Below, one piece after another: positions 33,476 to 46,605 of a DNA stretch of 64,000 bases (positions are counted from its first letter, which is position 1; every line of letters begins with the position of its first letter). A program made the position numbers and the translations under genes. This stretch comes from Notolepis coatsorum (lineage: Eukaryota; Chordata; Actinopteri; Aulopiformes; Paralepididae). The notes below the pieces were generated by a model. That model was not told the DNA's origin. It saw only the letters and a list, made by a program, of their open reading frames with translations, and did not search any database. The DNA lies in NCBI GenBank assembly GCA_963971535.1, contig OZ020591.1, positions 16,099,823-16,163,822 of the forward strand. Direction: 5' to 3'.

Positions 33476-36400
33476 ATGGTGCAATACTGTTTTGTAAATG
33501 GTTGTGATAATCTAGAAGGTAGGCCAGGTGATCACTTTTCTTTTCATAGAATTCCAAAAGATCCTGAAAGGATAAAGACATGGCTACTTGCTCTGAACAT
33601 GGATCTCAACACACCGATTGAAATAATTAAAAAAGGAATGATTTGCTCAGAACATTTTGTAAATGAGGACTTTCGTGACACAAGTCTATTGCGACGTTAT
33701 CTGAAGTCTACAGCTATCCCATCCATCGGCATAGCAAGGCGAGGAGAAAGTGAAAGAGTAACGGTGACAACGGCGGTGAGTTTTCAATGATTATTATGAC
33801 GATTATTTATTTTTATGAAAAATTATTTAAAATGTTTATTAGCAACGCCGAGGTTTCAAACCATCCCGTATCCCGTATCCCAGAACCAGTCCTTCATGGT
33901 CAACATACGTTGGTTTCCTATTGAGGAGCAAGTGACTATGGATTCAGTCACGAAAGGGGCTAAGGCTACTCGTAAATATGGTCAGGTCTATGAAGTCTGA
34001 AACCTACAAAATTGATATATATTCTTATAAAAGGGGGAAAAACGGGAATACATTTCATTCGTTATTTACATGTGTCTATCCATGACGTCCAACCCTCTAT
34101 TTTTATAATGTGGCCTACTGGCCTATATGGTAACTCAGAACATTGTACATATGTCTATACCGAACACTGTGACCTCATTTTCTTCTTCTAAATTCATGCT
34201 ATATTATGTTATTATGTTATTTGATACTATCTTGTCTAGCACAGTCTCTGGAGCGTAACAGTAAGAAGCATTTTGTATGAAAGTATTCTGTACTTCTGTA
34301 TGACAACTATTAAAGAACTTGAACTTGAACTTGAACTTGCTATAGACCGTCTAGTGTAATCTGCAGTATATTATGAAAACACATCAATGATTTATGAACA
34401 GTATTATGATTCTACAATTGGACAATGCAAGTTATATACACACACATATGAATTTCTATTTACTACTTTCATTTCATAATTATCTTTATATACTTTGATT
34501 CTATTGCTACTATGTATGCATATAGATATGCATATTACAGCTCCTGTCTGCTCACTGCAAACACAGGAACTCTAAGCATTCTGTGACGACCCCCCCCCCT
34601 CTTTTTTCCTTTGTGCCACTCTGAAACCCTTCCCCCAACAGGATGCTCAACGACAATAACACTATGTAACAAACCATCAACTACACACACATCCACACGT
34701 ACACACTAACTTTAAATAAACAACTCACTGTAGCACCCACTTTATATTTATTGGTAAAGAGATTTGCACTACAACTCATACCTCATTGCACTTTCCCTAA
34801 GTTGTACCTCATCCCATTTCTGCATTGTACTGTATATTGTATTGTAACTCAGTTACTAATTTTTTTACTACCCTGTATTATATATATGTATATTGAACAC
34901 TTTTGTTTACGTACTTTGACTTTTTTGGACAATGCAAGTTATATACACACACATATGAATTGCATTCCAAATATATTGCCTTCATGTATATATTATGAAT
35001 AATAATGTGTTTTTATCCATGTTCTGTCATTCATCATTAGGGTGACCCAGAAGTGGTGGATCCTACCAGCCTGTTTTCTAGTCGACCACAATCAACACCC
35101 AAGAAAATACGTTCAGAACAGCCTGCAGAGTTCAAACTCCCACAGCTGACTAGTCCTCAGCAAACAGTGACCCGCAGAAAAGCATGCATTTCCCTGGCAC
35201 CCAGCTGGACACAACAACAGGTAGGCTAATTAGTCATATCTCATACTATGAATTTTTATTACTTTTCATTTTAATAAATGTAAAGAAAGTTATTTTATTT
35301 GTAGGACATGGCATCTTCTTCCACAATGACTACATGCAGTTACAATTGGTCCTTCGAGCCGGAGGGTAACTAGTGTAATATTAATATAGTGTTATTAATA
35401 TTGAAATGGCCTATGATGAACACTCCACGAAACGGTCCTCCTAACGTAGAACGCCCGCGGCGCAGACGACAGACACCTCAGTACTTAGAGGATTACGCTG
35501 TCAGTCAACTACCTAGCCTTCTACAGACGGTAAACGCGGTAAAAGTAGAAAGTAAAATTATGTCTGACCTTAACGACCAGGTTACCCCGACCACAGAGGC
35601 CCTAGTGGGTTCTAATGTAACTGACCAAGCTCACGGTGGGGACCAGGAGGGAACAGACATGCCTTTACCCCCCGCCAATACCGAAGAAGTAGTCCCCGAC
35701 CAGCTCCGGGAGGAAGACAACCCTCCAGAGGTGGAACCCTGCACGGAACAAGATGAGGAGAGCGCCGAGGAGATAGAGCTCCAGGACTCCCCAAAGAGTA
35801 CAGCCAGGAGCGGCTCACCTCTACAAGCGTCTTCCCCCAGCAAGGCGGAGAGGATGCTGTCACAGGCGTTCCTCGTCAGCCTGACAGCCTCTACCGAACG
35901 CGATCGACTCCAGGGTGAACGCGATCGACTTCAGGGTGAACGCGATCGACTCCAAACACAGCAACGGAGCGAAGAAGAGCACATACGCCTGGAGATGAGA
36001 CGCCTTCAAACGGAAGAGAATATGGCAAGAGACCGGTCCGACGCCCAACGCGCCGCTGACGGTGCCCAAAGAGAAGCAGAGCGCGACATCGCTCTCATCC
36101 AGCGCGAAGCCGAGCGCGACAGACTACAAGCCGAGCGTGACAGACTACAAGCGCAGCTAATGGAGCAGCTGATCACCAGGGCAACACCCTCTCCCTCCGC
36201 CAGGGGTTCAAGGGCCTCGTCGAGACAACAGTAAAGGGCAGCATCCCCTAACCGACCAAGCGACCCTGAACTTGACCACCAGAGAGAGCCTATACCCCCC
36301 GCAGACCCCCTTCCCCGACCGGTCCAAGCGAGACCCAGCTACAAGGAAGGAGCAGCATACACTGCGGAGAGGCTAAATAAACGACTACAGGATCTAGAGG

Positions 36401-39400
36401 ACCTGACAGAAGAAGAAGAGGGAGAGGAGGAGAACCAAGCCCGACGACAGCACAGTACTCCACCGGACCAGGAGGTCCAGTACAGCCCAGGCTATACCCC
36501 CGCGGCGCTGTGCTACAGACCCCCGACTCTATTCACGGGTGAGCATGACGCACGACCAGCCCCGAGGAACAGCACCTGGACCAGCGGGCCATGGTACCCT
36601 GCCGGTACCAGCCCACAGAGAGGCGCAAGAGGAGACTCGCCTAGGAGGCCTCTCTCCCAACGCTCACCGATGTGCCAGCCATCCACGGCATCATACATTG
36701 GCACACCGACGTTTCCAGACTTCACCCATGAGAATCGAGCACAGTACACGGAGCTCCGGATGTGCTTAGAGACAATGATGGTGGATGTCGTTGACGAACG
36801 CCACAAGTATGCAATATTACTGAAGCACCTGAAAGTACCCCGAGCGCACAATATAGCGCTAGCCTATGCCACCTCTACGACCCCATACACCGCGGCTCTA
36901 GCAGCGCTGGACCAGAGATATGGACGTATATGGGATTACGTAATCCAAGAGATAAGGCATATTGACCGCCTACCCCCAGCAACAGACAATCGCTCACTAG
37001 ACGACCTGTCTATAAAAGTGCAGTCCCTGGTAGGGATGCTGGGAGCGCAACGAGAAAAGGGTATGCACGAGCTATACGCCAACTCTAACGTCGAGAGGAT
37101 TTTAGAGAAGCTGCCGCCCGCCAGACAAGAGCGCTTTAGGCGGCAAAGAGACCACCGTGATCCTAACGGTCCCGAACCATCCCTCCTCGATTTAGCCGAC
37201 TTCCTGAAGAGAGAAGTCAGCAGCCTACGCTTGGATACATTCGTGCGGAGCACACCAAGCTCCAGAGAGGGACCTAGGAGAGTAAACGATGGAAGAAGAT
37301 CAGTGACTGTCATGCACCAATCAGAATCAGTACCGAGCAGTAAGAACCACAGTACCCCCTCGAGAAAAGAGAAGTGGAAGATGGTGTGCCCGTACTGCGA
37401 GAAGGAACACTGGCTGTCACAATGTGACCTGTTCAAGAAGATGAATGCAGAAGAAGTGAGTCAATGGATAAAGTCCAACAGGCGCTGTTACCGATGTGCG
37501 CGCAGTCACATGGCAGCCGAGTGCCGCCTAAAGAAGAGGTGCAGTCGGTGTGACGGAGCCCACCTAGATGTCCTACACGACAGTAACAGAAGAAAGCCTG
37601 CACCTGCACCATCGAGCAGCACAAAGGCAAGTGTCATGTACATTGACCCCGCCAGCAGCAGCGGCGCCCAGGTGCTCTTAAAGGTAGTCCGTGTAACATT
37701 GAGCCACCAAGATAAAGTCATGGACACTTACGCCGTCCTTGATGACGGGTCAGAGAAGACCCTTCTCCTCGCATCCGCTGCGGCCCAGCTGGGACTGCGG
37801 GGGAGCGAGAACCAGATGACGATTCGGACAATAAGAAGAGATTTAAAGACGATAAAAGGCGAGAATGTCTCCTTCACTATCGCAGCAAGCGGGCAGCCAG
37901 AGAGACGGTATAGGATTACAAATGCTTTCACCAGCCAAGAAATAGGACTATCACAGTACACCTACCCCATCGCCAAGCTGATGGATAAATATGTGCACCT
38001 GCGTCAACTACCTATCCCGCTCATAGACGGCGCCACCCCGACCCTGCTGATAGGCTCCGACCATGCAGACCTCATAGTCCCGATAGACCGGGTCCATACA
38101 GGACCCAGAGGCTGTCCTGCAGCAGTCGAGACCCGCCTAGGATGGACACTACAAGGCCCCCTCGCTAAATCTCTCAACCGAACAGCAGCCACTAGCTGCC
38201 TCCACTCCAGAGTGACAGAAGAAGACACCACTCTCCTGCAGCATGTCGAGAGGCTATGGACACTAGAGACAATGCCCTTTAGGAACGAAAAGAAAGACAT
38301 TCGTTCTAAAGAAGACATTTACGCCATAAACCTCCTCGAGCAAGGGACAAAGAGAGTCACAGTCGGCGGAGTGATGAGATACGCAACTCCACTCCTGAGG
38401 CGAGAGGGAATGCCCACCTTTCACACCACGAAAGAAGCTACGGAGCGGTATCTATTGAACACAGAGCGGCGCCTAGCCAAAGACCCCGCTCAAGAGAGTG
38501 TGTACCGCGCTGAGATTGAGAAGCTAATCACAGCGAGACACGTAATGAAGATTGACATTAAAGAGGCCGATCAGACGACCGAACGGCAAGGATCGCATTG
38601 TGTTTAACTGCAGCTACCAGATCGGATCCCAGAATCTGAATAAAGAGCTCTTGCCCGGCCCCACACTCGGCCCCTCTCTACTAGGCGTGCTACTACGCTT
38701 CCGCCAGGACAAGGTGGCTATCAGCGGGGATATCAAAGGGATGTTCCTGCAGGTGAGACTAGTGGAGGAGGATAAGCCCCTACTGCGGTTCCTATGGAGA
38801 GAGAGGATCGGAGATGAGCACCCAGCCATCTACCAATGGGAAGTCCTCCCCTTCGGAACCACATGCAGCCCGTGCTGTGCTACATTTGCACTGCAGAAAC
38901 ACGTCGCAGAGGACCCAGCAGCAGATGAAGAGGTCCGACACAGTGTGAAGAACAGTTTCTACGTGGACAACTGTTTACAAAGCGTTTCGACCCAAGAAGA
39001 AGCCGAGGCTCTCCTACTCAAGCTACGCGCCTCCCTGATCAAAGGCGGCTTTGATCTCAGGCAGTGGGCCAGCAGCGACCCGCAAGTATTGCGCAGCCTC
39101 TCCCCAGCGGACAAGGCAGCCAGTAGCGAGACCTGGATGGCGACCATCCCAGGAGAAGCCCAAGAAATGACACTAGGACTAGTCTGGCGCTTCAAAACAG
39201 ACTCGCTCCACTATAGACACAAACCCCTGACCACGGAGCAGGGAAGGTCGACGGCGATACCGACCACCAGACGGAGTGTGTACAGAACACTCGCCAGACA
39301 ATATGACCCGTTGGGATGTATTCTACCTTACACCACCAGGGCAAAGATGATTGTACGAGCACTATGGGACAAGGACCAGGGCTGGGACGACCCAATACTC

Positions 39401-42400
39401 GCACACCTTGCCTCCACATGGAGAGAGTGGGAGACGGAACTCCGCTCACTCCCAGGCGGCAACATACGCCGCAGCTACTTCCCACCCACAGTGAGGCCAG
39501 AGACATGCAAGATGGATCTACACGTCTTCAGCGACGCCTCCGAAGTAGCCTATGGATCTGTGGCCTACTTGCGTGCCCAAGAGAAGGGAGGAGAGATACA
39601 CACCGCTTTCATCCTGGCTCGCTCAAGAATAGCCCCACAAAAGCAACAATCTATCCCGCGTCTAGAGCTCTGCGCAGCCCTAGCAGGAGCGCATCTAGCC
39701 ACGTTAATCCAACGTGAACTCACCATCCCGGTGCAAAGAACAATCTTGTGGTCAGACTCTACGACAGTACTCACATGGATCAAGTCTGATTCATGCAGAT
39801 ACAAGGTCTTCGTGGGAGTCAGAGTCACAGAGATTCAAGAGTTAACAGAAGCAGCGAGCTGGCGGTATGTGGACACCAAACACAACCCAGCTGACGTCAT
39901 CACCCGGGGAATGTCCCTAGATGACCTCACCCGTCACAACATCTACAGTGACGGACCAGAGTTCCTCAAGCTCCCGGAAGAAGAGTGGCCTACGCCCACC
40001 CCACGGGAAGCAAGTAAAGAGGAGGCTGAAAACAAGAAACCTATGTTCTGTGGATTGAGCACAGTCGCCTCCACAGACCCCAACATAGATGATTGCCTCA
40101 CCCTACAGAGTGCGCAGCTAAAGACATTCCTGTGGCACCACCCAGAGATTCAGCCCACCACTGACATTTCAGCAGCTGACTACGAAGAAGCAGGACTTCT
40201 TCTACTACAACGAGCCCAGAGAGACTCGTTCCCCGATGAGCTAGACTGTCTACAGGGAGGAAAGCCCGTCCCATCAGACAGCAGACTGCTCCACCTGGCA
40301 CCCGAGAGTGACGCCCATAATCTCATCAGAGTGGGTGGTCGTCTGCGGAGAGCCCCCGACCTACCGGATGACGTTAAGTACCCGATAGTCTTGAACAGCC
40401 GACACAAGGTCACAGAGCTGATCATAAAGAAATACGACGAGGATGTGCACCACGCAGGAGCAGAGAGAGTCTTCGCGGAGATCAGACGTCGCTATTGGAT
40501 ACTTCAAGGGAGAGAAGCAGTGCGACGCTTCCAGCGAACCTGTCTAGACTGCCGAAAGTGGCGCGCGCAGCCCAGCATACCCCGGATGGCTGACCTACCT
40601 CCCTGTCGCCTCTGACTCGGCGACAAGCCCTTTCACTCCACAGGCATGGACTGTTTTGGCCCGTTGTATATAAAGAAAGGAAGAGGAACCGAGAAGCGGT
40701 GGGGTATTGTATTCAAATGCATGACCACCAGAGCGATACATATCGAACTCCTTCCAACCATGAGCACAGACTCATTCCGTATGGCCTTCCGAAGATTCAC
40801 ATCGCGGAAAGGAAAACCGTCTACATTGTTGTCTGATCACGGGACAAACTTCAAAGGCGGAGAAAGAGAGCTGAGAGAGAGCTTCCAAGCTATGGGCCCA
40901 GAACTTAAGACCCACCTCGCTCCATCCCAGATTGACTTCCAGTTTAATCCCCCGAACGCACCCCACTTTGGTGGAACCTGGGAACGAGAAGTACGTTCTA
41001 TAAAGACAGCCCTGTACGCCGTGCTTGGGGCCCAGACTGTGGCAAAAGAAGTCCTAATGACAGTCCTCACGGAGATCGAGGGAGTATTGAACTCCAAGCC
41101 GCTCGGTTACGTCTCAAGTGATGTAGCAGATGTCGACCCAGTCACCCCCAACACACTCTTGATTTGTGCGGCTGGACCCCGCGCTACCCCAGACAATGTA
41201 CAGGCCTGAAGAAGCGAACGGCCGAAGAATGTGGAGGTACAGTCAAGTACTGGCTGACAAGTTTTGGAATAGCTTCCTACTCCACTATCTACCGTCTCTA
41301 CAGACCCGCCAGAAGTGGGTAAAAGAGAGAGACAATTTGACAGAAGGAACAGTCGTCATGATTATCGACCAGTCACTACCCAGAGCTATGTGGCCGGCTG
41401 GCCGCGTAAGCAAAGTGATCACCGGTGCTGATGGCAAGGTCCGAGCAGCTGAAGTGCTCGTCCAAGGGCGAACTTACACACGACCCGTGGCGAGGCTAAT
41501 AGAACTGCCAAGACTCCCAGACACTATCGATGACGACCATGACCCCACGACTTTGTGAGTTGACTGACCCTTACAGCGGACCTTGAGTGGTAGACAGTGC
41601 GGTTAATCTGTCTCTGCTTAGCTAATTAGGTGGGACTAATTAGGGGGCGGCTGTTGTGAAGGATCCGATTAAACCGAATATATATATTTATTTATGGATA
41701 TATATTTAATAGTATTTGTATATCGTTGATATCCCTTGTATATTCTTTGTACATATACACTGAATATCCCTTTAGTCTACTACAGCCCATAATAGTTCAT
41801 TCTCTCATTGGACAAGAACCTGGCGCCAGCAGACAGGCCCCTTGAGTCAAGTTCAATAGTGCCGACGAACATGTCCCAACTAGCCCCGGTTCCGCGTAGG
41901 AATACGGCTACCGAAATACGAATGGTACTATTTGTTCACCGTGCCTATAAATAGGGCGCAAGTAAAGTAGAACTTTCTTTTAGTCCATTAGTCCTTTACC
42001 CTCCAACCTAGTAACAGACGTGAAGCCTCACCCACGACCCACGTGTGGTGCAGTATGGCCTATTTTTGGCCCCAGAATAGGCATTGAGACCTCGTGTAAA
42101 TTCATAGCTGAATTGTCATAGTTTGGCACTGTACCGTCGAGTGGGACGTATTTCTATTAAGTTAATAATAGTCTATTATGTATGGTGCATCGTTCGGTTA
42201 AAGTTCTAAAGTGAGCAGCACCCCCATCGTTCCTCGCGTTATCTAGAGTCTTAACCAGGCTGGGCGGACCACGCGTGGTGCTTTCATCCGAGGGGTTCTG
42301 GGCGAGGACGAGTGGACCTGCACATTGGATTGCCTACCCGGACGACTGCTGAGCCTATACGGCATGGAATATCTATTTGCTTTGGGTGCTTTGATTTGTG

Positions 42401-45400
42401 GAGCGGATAACAGCCAACGCCAGTGAGTGTTGGAATTACCCCCGAGAGGAGCCCAGGTGAGACAGCGCTCAACCCAGACCGAGGCCGCCTCGCTTCTCCT
42501 TCGTTGTGGACCTACAGCTACCGTCTACAAGAGGGCCCAAGTGTATTCATCTGTGGATCAAGATCCTGCGGGCACTGTTTTCTGTACCTGAATTCTCCCC
42601 AGGAATCGTTGGCCAGATGGGATGCAGCTGACGGCTCTCCAAACCCCCCCCCCCTTACTGACTTACAACCAGCAGGACCCCTTTAGTATCCCGCTATAAT
42701 CCTTAAGTACCATCGCTATAGTTTCCCTAAAGAACCAGGTTGTATACTTGCTTCCTGCGTAACCAGAGATTGGACATTCAGTGTTGATTTGCCTACGAAT
42801 ACTCATTTGCCTTACAAGTGCATTCAAATCATAAATGTAATTAAGTGAATGTTGTATATACCTTTTGCTATATTAAACCTTCGCCTGTTATATTTGTGTG
42901 GACCTGATTTCATATGTGGGAAAGTGTTCATCATACTTAGATATCGTGTACTGGATGGCCAGAAGTTAAAGTACATCAAGCGGTAGTGGTTTAATGATAC
43001 CATACTTATCAATACAGTCAGGGAATTGTACCCCTCAGTTACACTAACCTTCCATGTGAGTATATATCTAGGATCCCTAATAAAAGTCAATACATTACAT
43101 TTGAGTAATTTAGTCAGTGCTGAAACACTCATGTAAAGGTGAGTAGAGAAACTAAACATTTTCATGTTGGTTTGTCCGTAACAGGAAACGCACCAAATGG
43201 AATCTACTCAAATGGACATCAGTGCATCGTCATCAGCTGCCTTTGACATCAGCATGACTTCAGAGGCTGCTGCTGATCCTGCAGATTCCAGTTTTGTCCC
43301 CTTGACAAGCTCCTCGACCTCAGGCAAGACATCTAGTTCAGGAAGCACATCAAGCATCGCTGGGCTAATAGGAGGAAGAAATAAGAAGTGGATTGTGAAT
43401 GAGTCCAATCTCATGGAACTCTTCCAAAGATGTAATATTTGTGGAGATGAATTGTGTGACCTGAACCAAGACATATCAACATCTGGCAGCAGAATCAAAG
43501 TGACATGGAAATGCAACAATGGACACACTGGAGATTGGGAGTCATGTCCAACTGTGCGTGGAATGGCTGAAAATAACCTTCTAGCTGCAGCAGCAACACT
43601 TTTCACTGGTGCTACTTACACTGATATTGCTGATTGGGCAGGGCTTTTGAAGCTTCAGCTGCCTCACAAAACAGCATACTACAACATACAGTCCAGCTAC
43701 CTAATTCCAGTCATTGAAAAAGCATACAAGGAGCAGGAGAATTCTGTACTGGCAAGGCTCATCGGCCAGACTATGGATGGTGAGGGGGTGCAGGTCTGCG
43801 GAGATGGGAGGAGTGATAGCCCAGGCCATTCCTGCAAATACACCACGTATTCCTTCATGGATGACACCACCAACCAGATTATAGTATTTGATTTGATTCA
43901 GGTAAAAGAAAAAAAAGGCAACAATAGACTAAACATGAGTTATTGTGATAATAAGTCTTGTCAGTTAATTTACTACTGTTTTACAGTTTGGCTCAGCACC
44001 CATGAACGGAGGATGTGCATTATTTAATTTATCTGATTAAAATGTAATCACCTGTAAACTAATCCTTACTTGTTCCCTCTAGGTGACCCAGGCCAAAAAT
44101 TCGGTCGCAATGGAGCCAATTGGTTTCGAAAAAGGACTGGAAAAGATCCTAGATGTAGGGATTAATGTACAAGTTGTCACCACCGACAGACATCCCTCCA
44201 TCAGGAAAATTCTGAGAGAGCGTTATCCAGAGATAGAGCACCAGTTTGACCCCTGGCATACTGCCAAAGGTTAGTGTAATATATTGTCAGTCTAAGCTAG
44301 TGTACCAGGCACTGGAGCACAACCCCTGACGCTGTGCTGTCTGGTTTATCTGTGTATTATATTTTGAAGTGCAATTTCATTATCTAATCATTTCCCTGTT
44401 TGAATTTAGGAATAAAAAAGAAATTGGTTCTGGCTTCCAATCGCAAGGATTGCAACGACCTTGCTCCTTGGGTGAAAAGTATAAGCAATCACATGTGGTG
44501 GTGCTGCAGCTTGTCTAAAGGAGATGTACAGGTACACAAGTACACACACACCTTATTGCAAAGTCAAATCACTTCAAAATGAATGTTATGTTATGGTAAT
44601 GCTAAAATGATTTCTGCTTGTCTTCTAATGTAATTGTCAGGAGTAGCACAGACGATGGAAGTCAATCCTTCATCATACCCGTGGGGTCCATCGTTGGGAG
44701 GAAAATGATGTGGAACACCAATGTTACCACAGAGAGCTGTCAGCAGATGACCAAAGGAAAAAGAAATGGCTGATGGACGACTCCCCAGCCTACAATGGCC
44801 TTTACGACGTGGTGATGAATACACGCCTACTCAAAGATCTTGAGCAAATGGCTCTGTTCAAGCACACAGGTATGTCTATCAAAGAAAGAAACTCATCAAC
44901 ATAAATGTGTGAATTTGTGATTCTGGCACTCTCCGCTAGGTCACTCTCAGCTAGGTCTTTTGTTTGCAAGAAGCCAACCCTTTCTGCTATTCAAATTAGT
45001 TCACCTACTCAGACTGTCTGTTGTTGTAAAAAAGAGCTGTTGACTGGTCTATCCATTCTATTGTTATCTCATGAAAGAAACACATCAACATAAATGTGTG
45101 AATTTGGGATTCTGACACCCCCCTCTAGCCGTTTTCTTTGTGCTATTCAAATGAGTTCACCTACTCAGACGGAAGTTGGTTGTACAAATTATTTACATAC
45201 ATACATACATTATTTCACAATAGTCTTCAACAAATCACGTACACAGATTGTAATCTGTGTTCCATCTATTGATTACATTTTTAATTCATACTTTCAAATG
45301 ATGTTTTCTATGTTTTAACAGGACAACTTGAGGTCTTCCATAATGTCCTTCTCAAGTATTGTCCAAAGCGGTTACACTTTGAATATCCAGCGATGCAGGC

Positions 45401-45969
45401 ACGCACAATGTTGGCCATCATGGATCATAATGAGAACCACGAGACAAAGCGTGAACAGGCACAAACAGCAGCGGGTAAGTACTATACAGAAAAACACTCC
45501 TCTTACCCAGAGGTGTTTGAGTTTTCAGCCATAGAAATGTCTGTAATGATATATACAGTATATAATTTCTGGCCTAGACATACAGTATCATAACTGACCC
45601 CATTTGTTTACATCACACTTGTGCTGGTAGAACAGGAATGAAATAATATAGCCTACAGATCATAATCCTAACAGACTGCAACATCTCATGGTTTATCATT
45701 CAGGCCTCCTAAGACACAGCCTTGTCTGGCAAAAGCAGTCAAAGCATTGGGTTGCCAAACCTGTTTATACAAAGACAACACAAGGATTCAGCGATGACTT
45801 GATGGAGAAGGTCATTGACCGACGGTTGGATCCCGAAGTGAAAAACCGACACTCGTCATCACGCGTGACAGTCCCTCTTTTGGCTGCAAACATCGGCTTA
45901 CTTCCCAGACCAAACAAAGATGACGCCATTAAAGCACACACGTCACGATTCAAAGGCTCGGAAGGATGA
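33476..45969 (+). CDS. Kolobok-like THAP transposase, eight exons
   Basis: Spliced by eye: 33476-33775, 35041-35220, 43185-43901, 44083-44269, 44410-44531, 44647-44869, 45322-45474, 45704-45969. All junctions are GT/AG, phases agree, and the sum is 2148 nt (715 residues plus TGA). Exon 1 is a THAP zinc finger: CFVNGC, a Trp in KTWLLAL, CSEHF and the closing AIPSI motif. Exon 3 has a Cys/His cluster (CNICGDELC ... CNNGH) and CGDGRSDSPGHS; exon 4 has TTDRHPSIRK and DPWHTAKG. These Asp positions and the DxWHxxK box fit a DDE-type transposase core. The ATG at 33476 puts THAP at the N-terminus, as is usual. BEL copy 2 lies between exons 2 and 3, and possible further exons at 33842-33989 and 35305-35336 are unresolved, so the ancestral protein may have been longer and this copy may be broken. 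Confidence 0.75.
33842..33989 (+). other. Possible extra transposase exon, unresolved
   Basis: Preceded by ttattag and GC-richer than the surroundings. Read in phase with exon 1 it meets a TGA after 31 codons, while another frame stays open for 61 codons. Either it is a decayed exon or not an exon at all. Skipping it keeps the eight-exon frame intact. Confidence 0.3.
34010..34418 (+). repeat. Retroposon 3' end with (CTTGAA)n tail
   Basis: The end tgtatgacaactattaaaga followed by four acttga-type repeats matches 46545-46600. It is probably the 3' end of a second non-LTR or SINE family. The upstream boundary is not clear. Confidence 0.55.
34419..34961 (+). mobile_element. 471-bp insertion flanked by 36-bp direct repeats
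   Basis: The flanks at 34419-34454 and 34926-34961 are identical 36-mers beginning tggacaatgcaagttatata. The inserted 34455-34925 matches 46010-46486 over its full length. The second copy continues another ~110 bp to a cttgaa tail, so the first copy lacks that 3' end. Such long flanking repeats are unusual for a standard target duplication. Confidence 0.75.
35346..35365 (+). promoter_or_regulatory. Primer-binding site of BEL copy 2
   Basis: ttggtccttcgagccggagg, identical to copy 1 and directly after the 8-bp LTR remnant. Confidence 0.75.
35413..38585 (+). pseudogene. BEL copy 2 gag, protease and start of RT
   Basis: Starts at the ATG pair equivalent to that of copy 1. A TAA at 36232-36234 (TCA in copy 1) interrupts gag, but the same frame then stays open to the 35-bp deletion near 38583. 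Gag shows three consecutive ERDRLQ units near 35900-35950 where copy 1 has one. The gag core (36700-36930), zinc knuckles (37382-37570) and protease-like DDGSEK (about 37741) are all present. Here, unlike copy 1, gag, protease and the pre-RT region are in one frame, which shows the family uses a single gag-pol frame. Confidence 0.87.
38586..40615 (+). pseudogene. BEL copy 2 pol: RT, RNase H and start of integrase
   Basis: The 35-bp deletion near 38583 removed the segment around the first RT motif (WYVPHH in copy 1) and shifted the frame; the frame is then open for ~680 codons. Motifs: ISGDIKGMFLQV (~38720), WEVLPFGTTCSP (~38837), FYVDNCLQS (~38957), VFSDASEVAYG (~39523), WSDSTTVLTW (~39749), and integrase HHCC (about 40440-40555). 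The TGA at 40613-40615 stands where copy 1 has CGA, a C-to-T change at a CpG site, consistent with methyl-cytosine decay. Confidence 0.87.
40616..41558 (+). pseudogene. BEL copy 2 pol: integrase core and C-terminal domain
   Basis: The frame continues past the TGA with the integrase catalytic motifs MDCFGP (~40646), LSDHGTNFKG (~40832) and GGTWEREV (~40970). Near 41165 an extra base relative to copy 1 (gatttgtgcgg versus gatggggcgg) moves the reading to the frame ending at 41558. The C-terminal BEL domain (RRMWRYSQVLADKFWN) is otherwise well kept. Confidence 0.86.
41652..43043 (+). repeat. 3' LTR of BEL copy 2 (1392 bp)
   Basis: TGTTGTGAAGG...CAGTTACA. It is clearly diverged from the copy 1 LTR and closer at its start to the solo LTR at 46972. 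The 3' flank starts ctaac. It contains a CCCCCCCC run near 42645. Confidence 0.9.
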
Positions 45970-46008
45970 TTGTTGTCGTTTGTGAAGGTATAAGACTTTT
46001 TTTTATTA

Positions 46009-46605
46009 TTTCTATTTACTACTTTCATTTCATAATTATCTTTATTTACTTTGATTCTATTGCTACTATGTATGCATATAGATATGCATATTACAGCTCC
46101 AGTCTGCTCACTTCAAACAGAGGAACTCTAACCATTCTGTGACGACCCCCCCCCCTCTTTTCTCCTTTGTGCCACTCTGAAACCCTTCCCCCAACAGGAT
46201 GCTCAACGACAATAACACTATGTAACAAACCATCAACTACACTCACAGCACACACATCCACACTAACTTTAAATAAACAACTCACTGTAGCACCCACTCT
46301 ATATTTATTGGTAAAGAGATTTGCACTACAACTCATACCTCATTGCACCTTACCCTAAGTTGTACCTCATCCCATTTCTGCATTGTACTGTATATTGTAT
46401 TGTAACTCAGTTACTAATTTTTTTACTACCCTGTATTGTATATATGTATATTGAACACTTTTGTTTACATACTTTGACTTTCTATTTTATACTTATCTTT
46501 TTTATTTTTGATATAGCACACTCTCAGGAACAGGACAGACAAAAGCATTTCATATAAAAGTATTATGTATTTTTGTATGACAACTAATAAAGGAACTTGA
46601 AATGG
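46009..46605 (+). repeat. ~600-bp interspersed repeat with cttgaa tail
   Basis: Matches 34455-34925 over about 475 bp, then continues to aataaaggaacttgaa. It has a C-run near 46147 and no coding capacity. Probably a SINE or a non-LTR 3' end. It starts 40 bp after the transposase stop codon. Confidence 0.65.

Larger units (their letters stand above)
35337..43043 (+). mobile_element. BEL/Pao LTR retrotransposon, copy 2 (5' LTR missing)
   Basis: Same family as copy 1 at roughly 90% identity or better in pol. Only the last 8 bp of the 5' LTR remain (35337-35344), followed by the primer site. Coding sequence runs 35413-41558, with the polypurine tract at 41638-41651 and a full 3' LTR to 43043. 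It lies within the Kolobok-like element, between transposase exons 2 and 3. Lesions: an in-frame stop in gag (36232-36234), a 35-bp deletion near 38583, a stop at 40613-40615 and a +1 shift near 41165. Confidence 0.92.

Noticed and set aside
42284-43165. ORFs in and after the BEL copy 2 LTR
   Set aside because: They cross the LTR boundary or lie antisense in it and have no family match.
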